Shown in pieces: positions 54,240 through 63,500 of a stretch of DNA of 64,000 nucleotides. Under the pieces are notes generated by a model. That model was not told the origin of the DNA and did not search any database. It saw only the letters and a list, made by a program, of their open reading frames with translations. The position numbers and the translations under genes are program-made. This DNA comes from Crocinitomicaceae bacterium (GTDB taxonomy: Bacteria > Bacteroidota > Bacteroidia > Flavobacteriales_D > Crocinitomicaceae), in the NCBI GenBank assembly GCA_024643725.1, contig JAHEMJ010000014.1, positions 321,766 through 385,765 on the forward strand, given 5' to 3'. The stretch's first letter is position 1. Every line of letters starts with the position of its first letter.

Positions 54240-55958
54240 ATGAAATTCGTATTCACCATATTAACACTTGTTTTCGCTTCTCAACTTCTCGCTCAGCGAG
54301 ATGATATTGAATTCGAAATGCGTGCTCAACGAACCGTTGAACCAGCTTTTAGAATTTTGGCTCACCCGAAAATTATCGATACAGTGAAGGCTGCGCAAGT
54401 AAAAGCGTATCCCTTGTTGTTTTTTCAAGTGCCAACAAAAATCTCTTTAGATACCATCGAGGCGGCAAGTGTTGAAACAACCGAGAAATTGAAACAATTG
54501 TATCCATTCTATGCAAAAGTGGGGGTCGGTTCAACCATTATGCCAATGGGGGAATTGTATTTTAACTCTACGCGTTCCAGAGCATATCAATACGGGGCGA
54601 GCGTCAAACACCTGAGCTCTTTTGGCGACATCAAGGACCGAAATAAAGTGGTGTATGCACCCGCTCAATATGACCGCACAAGCGCAAATGTTTTCGGGAA
54701 AATAAATGAACGCAACTACAATTTGTCGGGTGATTTTAATTACCAAAATAATGGATTTCATTATTACGGAATTCAGAATGATAGCATTTCTAAAGATTCC
54801 ATCGCTCAACGTTTTCAATTGTACAATGGATCAGCGGAATACGTAGCAAATAGGGGAGATAGTGCCCGTCTAAACTTAAAAATTAAAACAGATTACACCA
54901 ATTTTCAATCCCGAAAACCGTCTGATGTTCTTGCGGATTGGCGTGCTGTTGAAAATCATTTTAATCTAAAATCTCGCCTGTGGTACAATAACCGAAACGA
55001 GCGTTTTTATGGAGACATTGGTGTCCGATACAATGGATACAAATACGGCATTTTAGATTCGGTGATGTCAACCGGCGATACAGGAATTGCGAACCAAAAT
55101 ACAATCATTGATTTTAAACCGGGCGTTTGGACCCAAATGCTAGACAATCGCTTGAAAATTGAAATTGGTGTGGGAATAACAGCGGATTTACACACGGATA
55201 AAAATGTGGTTTACTTGTATCCGCATGCGGAATTTAAATACTCCATGTTCCACGACATTTTTATCCCTTATTTGGGCATTCGTGGTGGATTGAAACAAAA
55301 TACCTTCCAAAGTTTATCGGCTCAAAATCCATTTATTCGTACGAATCAACAGTTGTTGAATGAACATAATCCTTTCGATATTTATGGTGGATTCAAAGGG
55401 ACGTTAAGTAAACGAATGAGCTTTAACATTGGAGCTAGTTTCGCACACATTGAAAACAAGGCATTGTTTGTGACAGATACGTTCGGGCTTTACCGCAATC
55501 AGTTCCATGTCATTTACGATACACTTAACTTGACAACAATTGAAGGATCATTGAGTTATCAAATGAATGAAAAACTGAAAATCGACGGAATTGCTCGCTT
55601 CTATTCATACGAAATGTACAATCAAGCACGCGCATGGAATTTGCCACAATTGCAATGTTTGATTCGCGGCTCATACAACTTGTACGATAAATTCTTGATT
55701 AACCTGGATGGAACCTTGGAAACGGGTAGAAATGCCTTGGTTTACGCGGCTGGCGAAGGAGTAAAAGAGGAAAATGGACAGTACTTTGTGAATCTTGGGA
55801 CCATTGTTGATGTCAATTTAGGTGTCGAATACCGCTATAGTCCAAGAGTTTCTGCCTTTTTACAATTGAATAATGTGGCAGCACAACGCTACAACCGTTG
55901 GTATAATTATCCTGTTCAACCATTCCAAGTAATGGGTGGAATTACCGCTCGTTTCTAA
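54240..55958 (+). CDS. Outer-membrane beta-barrel protein, TonB-receptor-like without plug
   Basis: A 572-residue protein. ATG 54240 starts the signal peptide MKFVFTILTLVFASQLLAQ; earlier in-frame starts at 54216 and 54225 fall inside the TPR gene. A short N-terminal linker is followed by long amphipathic strands (FYAKVGVGSTIMPMGELYFN, YQYGASVKHLSSFGDIK, YNLSGDFNYQNNGFHYYG, RFYGDIGVRYNGYKYG, MSFNIGASFAHIENKALF) and a typical last strand PFQVMGGITARF. YRYSPRVSAFLQLNNVAAQR resembles TonB-dependent receptor barrels, but no plug domain or TonB box is seen at this length. It probably forms a unit with the TPR protein. Confidence 0.8.
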   Translation: MKFVFTILTLVFASQLLAQRDDIEFEMRAQRTVEPAFRILAHPKIIDTVKAAQVKAYPLLFFQVPTKISLDTIEAASVETTEKLKQLYPFYAKVGVGSTIMPMGELYFNSTRSRAYQYGASVKHLSSFGDIKDRNKVVYAPAQYDRTSANVFGKINERNYNLSGDFNYQNNGFHYYGIQNDSISKDSIAQRFQLYNGSAEYVANRGDSARLNLKIKTDYTNFQSRKPSDVLADWRAVENHFNLKSRLWYNNRNERFYGDIGVRYNGYKYGILDSVMSTGDTGIANQNTIIDFKPGVWTQMLDNRLKIEIGVGITADLHTDKNVVYLYPHAEFKYSMFHDIFIPYLGIRGGLKQNTFQSLSAQNPFIRTNQQLLNEHNPFDIYGGFKGTLSKRMSFNIGASFAHIENKALFVTDTFGLYRNQFHVIYDTLNLTTIEGSLSYQMNEKLKIDGIARFYSYEMYNQARAWNLPQLQCLIRGSYNLYDKFLINLDGTLETGRNALVYAAGEGVKEENGQYFVNLGTIVDVNLGVEYRYSPRVSAFLQLNNVAAQRYNRWYNYPVQPFQVMGGITARF

Positions 55959-55960
55959 CA

Positions 55961-56989
55961 ATGGAAACAGAAGCAATTGTCCTCACAAAAATCGGCCCTG
56001 CATCCGATGCATTTGAACGAAAAACAGTGCATTTGCCAGCACTTGGCTCTGATGAGGTCTGTATTGAAAGTGAGGCATTTGGACTGAATTATGCCGACGT
56101 CATGGCACGACATGGACTCTATAAAGAAGCTCCACCTTTGCCATGTGTATTAGGTTACGAACTCGTTGGAATCGTTACCAATGTTGGTGAAAATGTGTCA
56201 CAAGATTGGATTGGAAAACGCGTTTTGGCATTCGCTCGTTTTGGTGGATACGCAAGAAAAGTCCATACAAAGGAAAAAGCCATTGTGGACATTCAAGACA
56301 TTCCAACTGAAGTAGCGATGTCCCTGTCCACTCAAGGTGTAACGGCTTACTATATGTCAGATGTGGTTTCTCCCATTCGAAAAAACCAGCATGTTCTCAT
56401 TCATGCGGCTGCGGGAGGGGTAGGGTCTTTGCTCATTCAGTTAGCAAAACGCAAAGGAGCGATTGTCTATGCAAAAATAGGATCAGAGGACAAACGGGAA
56501 CTAGCACATCAGTTAGGGGCGGAGTACGTAGTAAATTATCGAACAAGCAATTACGAGGAAGAACTTTTGAAACTCCTTGGTTCACATCGATTAAGTGCAA
56601 GTTTTAATCCGGTGGCAGGAGATACAACCAAGAAGGATTTGTCCTTGTTGGGTCCGAACGGACGACTTTTTCTATTTGGTGGATCGCAAATGGTTGGAGG
56701 GAAATACGGACTTTTCTCTAAACTTAACTTTATTGTGAAAATGGGGGTCCTTCTACCCATAGGACTTATGATGCAGTCTAAAAGTATCATTGGTGTCAAT
56801 ATGCTAAAAATCGCAGATGAATATCCAGAAATCATCGCAGATTGCATGAAAGAAATACTCGATTTATACCGAAAAAACGAAATCAGGACGTATGTTGGTG
56901 GAATTTTTTACGTGCAACAAATGAGCGAGGCACATGCTTTATTGGAAAGTGGAAAATCAATGGGTAAAATTACCGTGAAGTGGGATTAG
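55961..56989 (+). CDS. Zinc-free MDR oxidoreductase (quinone oxidoreductase/VAT1-like)
   Basis: A 342-residue medium-chain dehydrogenase. N-terminal GroES-like part: EVCIESEAFGLNYADVMARH, then LPCVLGYELVGIVTNVGENV. The NAD(P)-binding motif is VLIHAAAGGVGSLLIQLAKR. LGAEYVVNYRTSNYEEELL and GRLFLFGGSQMVGG follow. The zinc-binding Cys/His set of alcohol dehydrogenases is absent, as in quinone reductases and VAT1. Substrate unknown. The stop interlocks (TTAG) with the convergent small-protein gene. Confidence 0.9.
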   Translation: METEAIVLTKIGPASDAFERKTVHLPALGSDEVCIESEAFGLNYADVMARHGLYKEAPPLPCVLGYELVGIVTNVGENVSQDWIGKRVLAFARFGGYARKVHTKEKAIVDIQDIPTEVAMSLSTQGVTAYYMSDVVSPIRKNQHVLIHAAAGGVGSLLIQLAKRKGAIVYAKIGSEDKRELAHQLGAEYVVNYRTSNYEEELLKLLGSHRLSASFNPVAGDTTKKDLSLLGPNGRLFLFGGSQMVGGKYGLFSKLNFIVKMGVLLPIGLMMQSKSIIGVNMLKIADEYPEIIADCMKEILDLYRKNEIRTYVGGIFYVQQMSEAHALLESGKSMGKITVKWD

Positions 56990-57234
56990 ACTTTTTTCGA
57001 CTGAAATAAAGACTTAAGAAATCCAATAATTTGTTTTCGAAATAAAAACATCAAAAGTAAATAGGGAATAATCATCAAGTAAAGAATTCCTCCGTTGATG
57101 TTACTTCCAAAGGAATCTTCATCCAATGAAGCATTTTGTTCCGCCAACATTTTACACTGGGAGCATCCTTGTGCAAAAACCGATTGAGAAACGGAAATAA
57201 CTGCGATGAACAGCCCTAGTAATTTAACCTTCAT
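56986..57234 (-). CDS. Small secreted/membrane protein with CxxC motif
   Basis: An 82-residue protein. ATG 57234 starts the signal peptide MKVKLLGLFIAVISVSQSVF followed by AQ; an upstream ATG at 57255 would add seven residues. Right after the predicted cleavage site is GCSQCKMLAEQNAS, a CxxC pair. A single membrane span follows (GGILYLMIIPYLLLMFLF) and a basic tail (RKQIIGFLKSLFQSKKV). The pattern is typical of a small unnamed Bacteroidota family. The CxxC would face the periplasm and could bind metal or take part in redox chemistry; that is speculation. Confidence 0.7.
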   Translation of the reverse strand: MKVKLLGLFIAVISVSQSVFAQGCSQCKMLAEQNASLDEDSFGSNINGGILYLMIIPYLLLMFLFRKQIIGFLKSLFQSKKV

Positions 57235-57288
57235 GTCTAAAATATTCGTTAACAAAAGTAGTCAAGATTAATTCCAATTCAAAATACT

Positions 57289-57296
57289 TACTTTTG
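57289..57296 (+). promoter_or_regulatory. -7 box touching the TPR-lipoprotein start
   Basis: TACTTTTG matches TAnnTTTG and ends 3 bases before ATG 57300. It overlaps the TTG at 57294 that could otherwise be read as a start, which favours the ATG. Confidence 0.43.
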
Positions 57297-57299
57297 CTT

Positions 57300-58307
57300 A
57301 TGCGATTTATTTTAATTCTTATTTCCGGACTTCTTTTCGTGCCATTGACTAGTTGTGATTTCAATGCCAAAAAAGTGGACACGTCCAAATTATCTTTAGA
57401 CAGTTTAATCGTGCTTTATCCAGATAGTGTGGAGTTATTGGTGAAAAAAGGCAATCAATTAATGGAAAAAGTGCAGTACCAAGAAGCTTTAGAAGTAGCT
57501 GCAAGAGCCTATCGATTGGATAGTTTGAAATTCGATACTCGTGTACTCTACGCGGAAGCACTGATCAATAAACCGAGTCGAACAGCTGATGACATGTTAC
57601 GTGGACACCTGATGTATAAAGCCTTGGTAAAAGCAAATCCAAAAAGTGAAAAAGCCTTGGTTGGATTTGCAAACACCTATACGATGCTCGAGGACATGGA
57701 CAACTCTTTTTTATACATCAATAAAGCCTTGCGCATCAATCCACGTTACCGCGATGCTTATATCCTAAAAGGAACCAATTACCGCTTAAAACAAAATTTA
57801 GATTTGGCTATTTCCTCCTACGAAACAGCCGTTCAAATTGACCCGAAGTGTACCACCGCCTATTTATCGCTTGCAGTGCTATACGAACTAAACGGAAAGC
57901 CAGATGTAGCCATGGAAAAATACACCACGGCGTATCAATTAGAACCGCGAAATACAGAGGTCATTTATGCCTTGGCTTTTGCCAAAGAAAATAATGGAAA
58001 AACGAATGAAGCATTGTCGTTATATCGCCGCATGGCGAAAGTTGACTCAACCTATGCTGATGCCTATTTCCACATTGCACGCATTTATCAATTCGACAAA
58101 CCGCAATTAGATTCTGCCATCATTTATTATAAAAAAGCCATTAAAGCCAATCAAGAACACATTCCATCATACCACAATCTTGGTTTGATTTACGAAGAAA
58201 AAAATGACATCACGAATGCACTTTTCACGTATGCGAAAGTCTTGAAAATCGATCCTGATTATGTGTTAACGAAAGAACGTGTAGCGATTTTGAAGAATAA
58301 GCGATGA
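57300..58307 (+). CDS. TPR lipoprotein
   Basis: A 335-residue protein. The lipoprotein signal MRFILILISGLLFVPLTSCD has lipobox LTSC. The rest is about eight tetratricopeptide repeats (VELLVKKGNQLMEKVQYQEA, NSFLYINKALRINPRYRDAY, DLAISSYETAVQIDPKCTTA, VAMEKYTTAYQLEPRNTEVI, HNLGLIYEEKNDITNALFTY). It is likely anchored to the inner face of the outer membrane and acts as a binding scaffold. Its stop overlaps the next start (ATGA). PilF-like pilotin functions are known for small TPR lipoproteins, but I see no specific evidence here. Confidence 0.87.
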   Translation: MRFILILISGLLFVPLTSCDFNAKKVDTSKLSLDSLIVLYPDSVELLVKKGNQLMEKVQYQEALEVAARAYRLDSLKFDTRVLYAEALINKPSRTADDMLRGHLMYKALVKANPKSEKALVGFANTYTMLEDMDNSFLYINKALRINPRYRDAYILKGTNYRLKQNLDLAISSYETAVQIDPKCTTAYLSLAVLYELNGKPDVAMEKYTTAYQLEPRNTEVIYALAFAKENNGKTNEALSLYRRMAKVDSTYADAYFHIARIYQFDKPQLDSAIIYYKKAIKANQEHIPSYHNLGLIYEEKNDITNALFTYAKVLKIDPDYVLTKERVAILKNKR

Positions 58308-58891
58308 AACGACAAGAAAAAATAGCCGCCTTAATTGGGGATATTTTAATTCCGATTTTGGGTTTTTTTCTCTGGCATTGGAGCATTTATTTTATTTGTC
58401 TTTTCTTCCTCTTGGACCAACTATCCCGTGAGGTATCTCACTTGTTTCGAATGCGCTACCTAAAAAGTCGCTTTCAAATTCGCCCGATATCCTATCTGCT
58501 GAACATTTTGATTTTTATCGGCTTTGTTACCATGGTTCATGTATACAATTACATGTTGCATCCAACCATAAATTTTGAGCGCGAAATGACGGCATTTTTT
58601 TGGTACAAAGACACGGGAATTCCGCAAGGATTTATTCTATTTCCACTTGTGATTTTTAGCGAACGCATGCGATTTAAAATGAATATGAAACAATTTTCGG
58701 ATGAAATGCACGTTCAATCTTGGCAAAATCACGCGATTCAATTGCTTTCTTACTTTGTCTTGTTTCTTATGTTGAGTCTAGAATTAACTATGTTCTCTAT
58801 GTCCAAAACAGTGAGTTTTTCTTGCCTCATTTTTGGCTTTACATGCATCACACTTTTTGCAGATAAACTAAGGGCTTTTTTCCCGAGGTAA
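58304..58891 (+). CDS. Multi-span membrane protein of unknown function
   Basis: A 195-residue protein with about five hydrophobic segments (LIGDILIPILGFFLWHWSIY, FICLFFLLDQL, ISYLLNILIFIGFVTMVHVY, AIQLLSYFVLFLMLSLELTM, VSFSCLIFGFTCITLFA). A charged loop (LFRMRYLKSRFQIRP) follows the second segment. I do not recognise the family. It is translationally coupled to the TPR lipoprotein gene and is followed by the carboxyltransferase gene after 33 bases. Confidence 0.72.
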   Translation: MKRQEKIAALIGDILIPILGFFLWHWSIYFICLFFLLDQLSREVSHLFRMRYLKSRFQIRPISYLLNILIFIGFVTMVHVYNYMLHPTINFEREMTAFFWYKDTGIPQGFILFPLVIFSERMRFKMNMKQFSDEMHVQSWQNHAIQLLSYFVLFLMLSLELTMFSMSKTVSFSCLIFGFTCITLFADKLRAFFPR

Positions 58892-58898
58892 TTTCCCT

Positions 58899-58906
58899 TA
58901 AATTTG
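58899..58906 (+). promoter_or_regulatory. -7 box for the carboxyltransferase gene
   Basis: TAAATTTG is a perfect TAnnTTTG match ending 18 bases before ATG 58925, so the carboxyltransferase can be transcribed independently of the upstream membrane gene. Confidence 0.5.
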
Positions 58907-58924
58907 TGTACTTAGTAGTACATT

Positions 58925-60466
58925 ATGGACAAAAATTTACTTTTAACTCAAAAAAGAGAAGAGTTACATTTAGCTGGTGGTAAAGAACGCATCGAAAAAC
59001 AACATCAACAAGGCAAGTTAACCGCAAGAGAGCGTGTAACATTGTTGTTAGATGAAAATTCCTTCAATGAAATTGGTGCTTTTGTTGAACACCGTTCCAC
59101 AAACTTTGGTTTAGAAAAACAAAAATATCCGGGTGATGGCGTCATTACCGGTTTCGGAACTATTCACGGACGATTGGTTTATGTGTACTCACAAGACTTT
59201 ACTGTTTTGGGTGGATCCTTATCCGAGACACAGGCTGCAAAAATTTGCCGTGTGATGGATTTAGCCATGAAAAATGGTGCGCCAATTATCGGCATGAATG
59301 ATTCTGGAGGTGCGCGTATTCAAGAAGGGGTTGTTTCTTTGAGTGGATATGCGGACATTTTCTTTCGCAACACACGTGCATCTGGTGTGGTACCTCAACT
59401 TTCATTGATTATGGGTCCGTGTGCTGGTGGTGCTGTATATTCACCGGCTCTAACAGATTTCATTTTTATGGTGGAAGAAACTTCCTACATGTTCGTGACA
59501 GGGCCAAATGTGGTAAAAACTGTAACGCATGAGGAGGTAACCTCAGAAGACCTTGGCGGTGCGAAAACACATGCTGAAAAGTCTGGTGTAAATCATTTCA
59601 CCGCGGCAAATGACATGGAGTGCATTAAGAAAGCTCGAGACCTCATTACCTACCTACCGCAAAATTCATACGAATTAGCTCCGGAACCTAGTGTGTTTGA
59701 ATATACACCGTCAAAACGATCGAATATTGGAAAGATCTTACCGGAGAATACAAATACACCTTACGACATTAAAAAAGTGATTGATGCGCTTGTCGATGAC
59801 CTAAGTTTTAGAGAAGTCCAAGAAGATTTTGCAAAAAACATTGTCGTTGGATTTGGCCGTTTAGAAGGAAAAACAATCGGAATCATTGCCAATCAGCCAG
59901 CTTCTATGGCAGGTGTCCTAGACATTGATGCTTCACGCAAGGGTGCGCGTTTTGTTCGCTTCTGCGACTCATTTAATATTCCATTATTGGTCATTGAAGA
60001 TGTGCCAGGATTCCTTCCAGGCACGGATCAAGAATGGAGGGGAATTATTACGCATGGTGCTAAGTTATTGTATGCATTTGCTGAAGCGACCGTTCCAAAA
60101 ATTACGGTAATTACCAGAAAAGCATACGGTGGGGCTTATTGCGTGATGAACTCAAAAAGTTTAGGTGCTGATTTAAATTTCGCTTGGCCAACAGCCGAAA
60201 TCGCAGTAATGGGCGCGAAGGGTGCCGCGGAAATCATCTTTAAGCGTGAGATTTCTTCATCTGAAAATCCACAAGAAAAATGGTTAGAAAAAGAGGCGGA
60301 ATATGCAGATACTTTTGCTAACCCTTATCGTGCTGCTGAACGAGGAATTATTGACGATGTAATTTTACCTGAAGAAACGCGTCAAAAGCTTATTCAAGGA
60401 TATAAAATGTTGGAGAAAAAGGCCGAGACCCTACCGAGAAAAAAACATGGAAATATTCCATTGTAA
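58925..60466 (+). CDS. pccB: Acyl-CoA (propionyl-CoA) carboxylase carboxyltransferase subunit
   Basis: A 513-residue carboxyltransferase beta subunit. N-terminal: [40 protein letters not shown]. The first acyl-CoA site is [39 protein letters not shown] and [20 protein letters not shown]. The second half has [20 protein letters not shown] and [20 protein letters not shown], followed by [15 protein letters not shown]. It moves carboxyl from biotin to an acyl-CoA, probably propionyl-CoA. The carrier protein may be the one at 46530-46988. It is a free-standing gene with its own promoter box. Confidence 0.93.
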   Translation: MDKNLLLTQKREELHLAGGKERIEKQHQQGKLTARERVTLLLDENSFNEIGAFVEHRSTNFGLEKQKYPGDGVITGFGTIHGRLVYVYSQDFTVLGGSLSETQAAKICRVMDLAMKNGAPIIGMNDSGGARIQEGVVSLSGYADIFFRNTRASGVVPQLSLIMGPCAGGAVYSPALTDFIFMVEETSYMFVTGPNVVKTVTHEEVTSEDLGGAKTHAEKSGVNHFTAANDMECIKKARDLITYLPQNSYELAPEPSVFEYTPSKRSNIGKILPENTNTPYDIKKVIDALVDDLSFREVQEDFAKNIVVGFGRLEGKTIGIIANQPASMAGVLDIDASRKGARFVRFCDSFNIPLLVIEDVPGFLPGTDQEWRGIITHGAKLLYAFAEATVPKITVITRKAYGGAYCVMNSKSLGADLNFAWPTAEIAVMGAKGAAEIIFKREISSSENPQEKWLEKEAEYADTFANPYRAAERGIIDDVILPEETRQKLIQGYKMLEKKAETLPRKKHGNIPL

Positions 60467-60481
60467 ACGACAACAAGTAAA

Positions 60482-60498
60482 AGATGTAAAGTGCATCT
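60482..60498 (+). terminator. Weak possible terminator after pccB
   Basis: AGATGTA and TGCATCT form a 7-bp stem (one G-U pair) with a 3-base loop, followed by AACTTTT. It is weak and the T run is short, so this is a suggestion only. Confidence 0.22.
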
Positions 60499-60561
60499 AA
60501 CTTTTGGCAACCTTTTCGCTCCAATTTCGTTATAATCAAGCTATAAACTCTCCTAAAAGCT

Positions 60562-63500
60562 ATGAATGAATTGAAAAAAACTACTTTTTTTAATCTAAAC
60601 TATTTATTTCTTTCGCTAGCTATCCTAGGCGGGTTATTGGATTGTACTGTTCGCGCACAAGTAATTAATCCTTTTGCTATCCGTTACCAAACTTCGCAAA
60701 AAGGAGGACTTCGCTTTATTTCAAATGCCTCAGTAACCTGTAATTCTTCGACAACTTGTACCACTGCTAAAGCAGAAGTTCCACCAGCAGGAACGGGTCA
60801 AAATAATAATTTCACGATGAGCTACATCGATATCGATGGGGATGCAAGTACGTATATGTCTTCATCGGATAGTTTGAATTTAGCAAATTGTAGTGAAATT
60901 TTATGGGCCGGATTATACTGGGGAGCAAAAATTACAACCTCTACGACGAATTATGCGAATCGTAGTAATGTGAAGTTGAAAGTAAATAATGGAACTTATC
61001 AAACACTTGCTGCTGATCAAACTCTTTCCTATTCCGGGACGGTTTCATACTTCTGTTTCAAGAATATCACAAGTATTGTTCAGTCTGCGGGAATCAAAGC
61101 TCGATTTACTGTTGCTGATTTAGTTACTCAGACCAATTCAACCAACCTTTGGGGTGGTTGGACGATTGTTGTTGCTTATAAAAATACGGCCCAATCGTAT
61201 AAAAACATCACAGTTTTCGATGGTTTAGCGAATGTTAGTCAAGGAACGGGTTCCAACACGGTGACGATACCCGTCTCTGGATTTTTAACGCCAATCAGCG
61301 GCGCGGTGAACTTCGAGCTTGGTGTAGTTGCTTATGATGGTGACCGCAATCAAACAGGAGATCAATTATTGTTTAATGGGGTTGGAACGAATTATGTTCA
61401 AGTGACGGATGCGTTACACAATGCAACCGACATGTTCAACAGTACCATTGCATATGGTGGAGTTATAACGCCGTTTAGGAATCCGAGTAATAATAACAAC
61501 CTTGGTTATGATGCGTCTATTTATTTGCCTAATAACGCGACTCAAAACTATCTAGGCAACAATGCAACTTCCGCTAATATTCGTGTAACGACTTCCTCTG
61601 AAACCATTATAACGCGGGTACTTACATCCGCAATTGATATTTACGAACCAGATTTACGTGCTTCAGTAACCGTAAATGACTTGAATGGGGGTGCGGTCGT
61701 ACCTGGAGATATTTTGGAATACACAGTAACTGGAAAAAACATTGGTTCCGACGTTTCTATAAACACCTTTATTACAGATACCTTAGATATTCGTACCACA
61801 TATGTTCCGAATTCCATCACCTACTTAAACGGCCCATTCATTGGATCAAAAACAGATGTAGCAAGTGATGATCAAGCGGAATATGATGCTGTAAACCGTG
61901 TAGTGAAAATGCGCGTTGGAACTGGTGCGACTGCAACACTTGGAGGACAAATGCTAAATTCTGTGAATGGAGCAGATAGTTCTGTCGTTCGATTTAGAGT
62001 CCAAGTGGCAAATGACTGCCTCATATTGGCCTGTGATAGTACCCTTGAAAACAAAGCCTACATTTATGGAACGGGGGTTCTTTCGGGAAGTACTGTAAAC
62101 AATGGGGGTGCATCCGATGTATATGATGCCTTAGGTTGTGCAACTTCTGCAAATAATTTAGTGACGATCAATACAACAGGTTGTCCTGTGGTGGACATCG
62201 GATCGAATCCACCACTTTGTATAGGGGATACTCTACACCTCACAACGCTCTATTCGCAATGGGCAAATTACGCATGGACTGGTCCAAATGGATTTTCGTC
62301 AACTGTACAGAATCCGTCAATTCCCAATTTGACAAACAACAATGCAGGAACCTATGCATTAAATATCACGTTTACAGGGTCTACTTGTACCTTTAGTAAT
62401 TTAACCGAACCAGTTGTCATTCATCCAACTCCGCTCATCAATTTAATCAATCTGACCAATAGTACGTGTTACAATTCAGATAACGGAACAATAACGGTTG
62501 GAGCAACAGGAGGACAACCCATTAATTATACTTGGTCAAATGGGAACACAAGTACAACTGTCAATAATTTAAGTCCAGGATTATATACTGTTACAGTGCA
62601 AGATAGTTATACTTGTGTCAATGACACGGTCTTTCCTATATCAGAACCGGACACCCTTGTTTCAAATATTAGTATTACATCTAACTATCACGGTCAAAAT
62701 ATCTCGTGTTACAACGCAACGGATGGTTCGGCTGCGGCTACCGCTACTGGAGGAACTTTGCCTTATACCTATTTATGGTCCAATGGACAGACTAGTGCTA
62801 CTGCTACCGGACTTGCTGCAGGAACGTACACCGTTACGGTAACAGATGCTCATGGTTGTGTCTCTACTAAATCAGTCACATTAACCCAGCCTACAGCGAT
62901 TGTACTAAATACAAGTTTCACTCCAGTCCTTTGTTTTGGTGGTTCGACCGGATCAGTTTCATTATCAGCAACTGGTGGGACATTTCCATATACCTATATC
63001 TGGTCAAATGGACAAATCACCCAAAATTTAAATGGACTTTCAGCTGGCACATATTCTGTTCAAGTGGCAGATGTCAATGGTTGTTTGACAACCATACAGA
63101 CAACGGTAACCCAGCCTTCTGCGCCTTTAAATAGCCAAGATACGCATGCCGATGTTTTGTGTTATGCGGGATCCACTGGTTCCATCGATTTAACGGTTTC
63201 GGGAGGGACCCCTACTTATTCATATTCCTGGAATACAGGCGCAACAACTCAAGACTTATCTAATTTACCTATTGGCTCATATGAGGTGGTGATTACCGAT
63301 ATGAATAACTGTACATCTCAATATACTGTGTCGATTTCTCAACCTGTCGCGCCTTTATCAATTTCTGGTTTGGTGACACCTATCGGTTGTTTAGGACAAT
63401 CATCAGGGGCCATTAATATCGGTGTTTCGGGAGGAACATTGCCTTATGTTTATTCATGGAGTAATGGTAGTTCATTACAGAATATTTCTGCGCTTCCATC

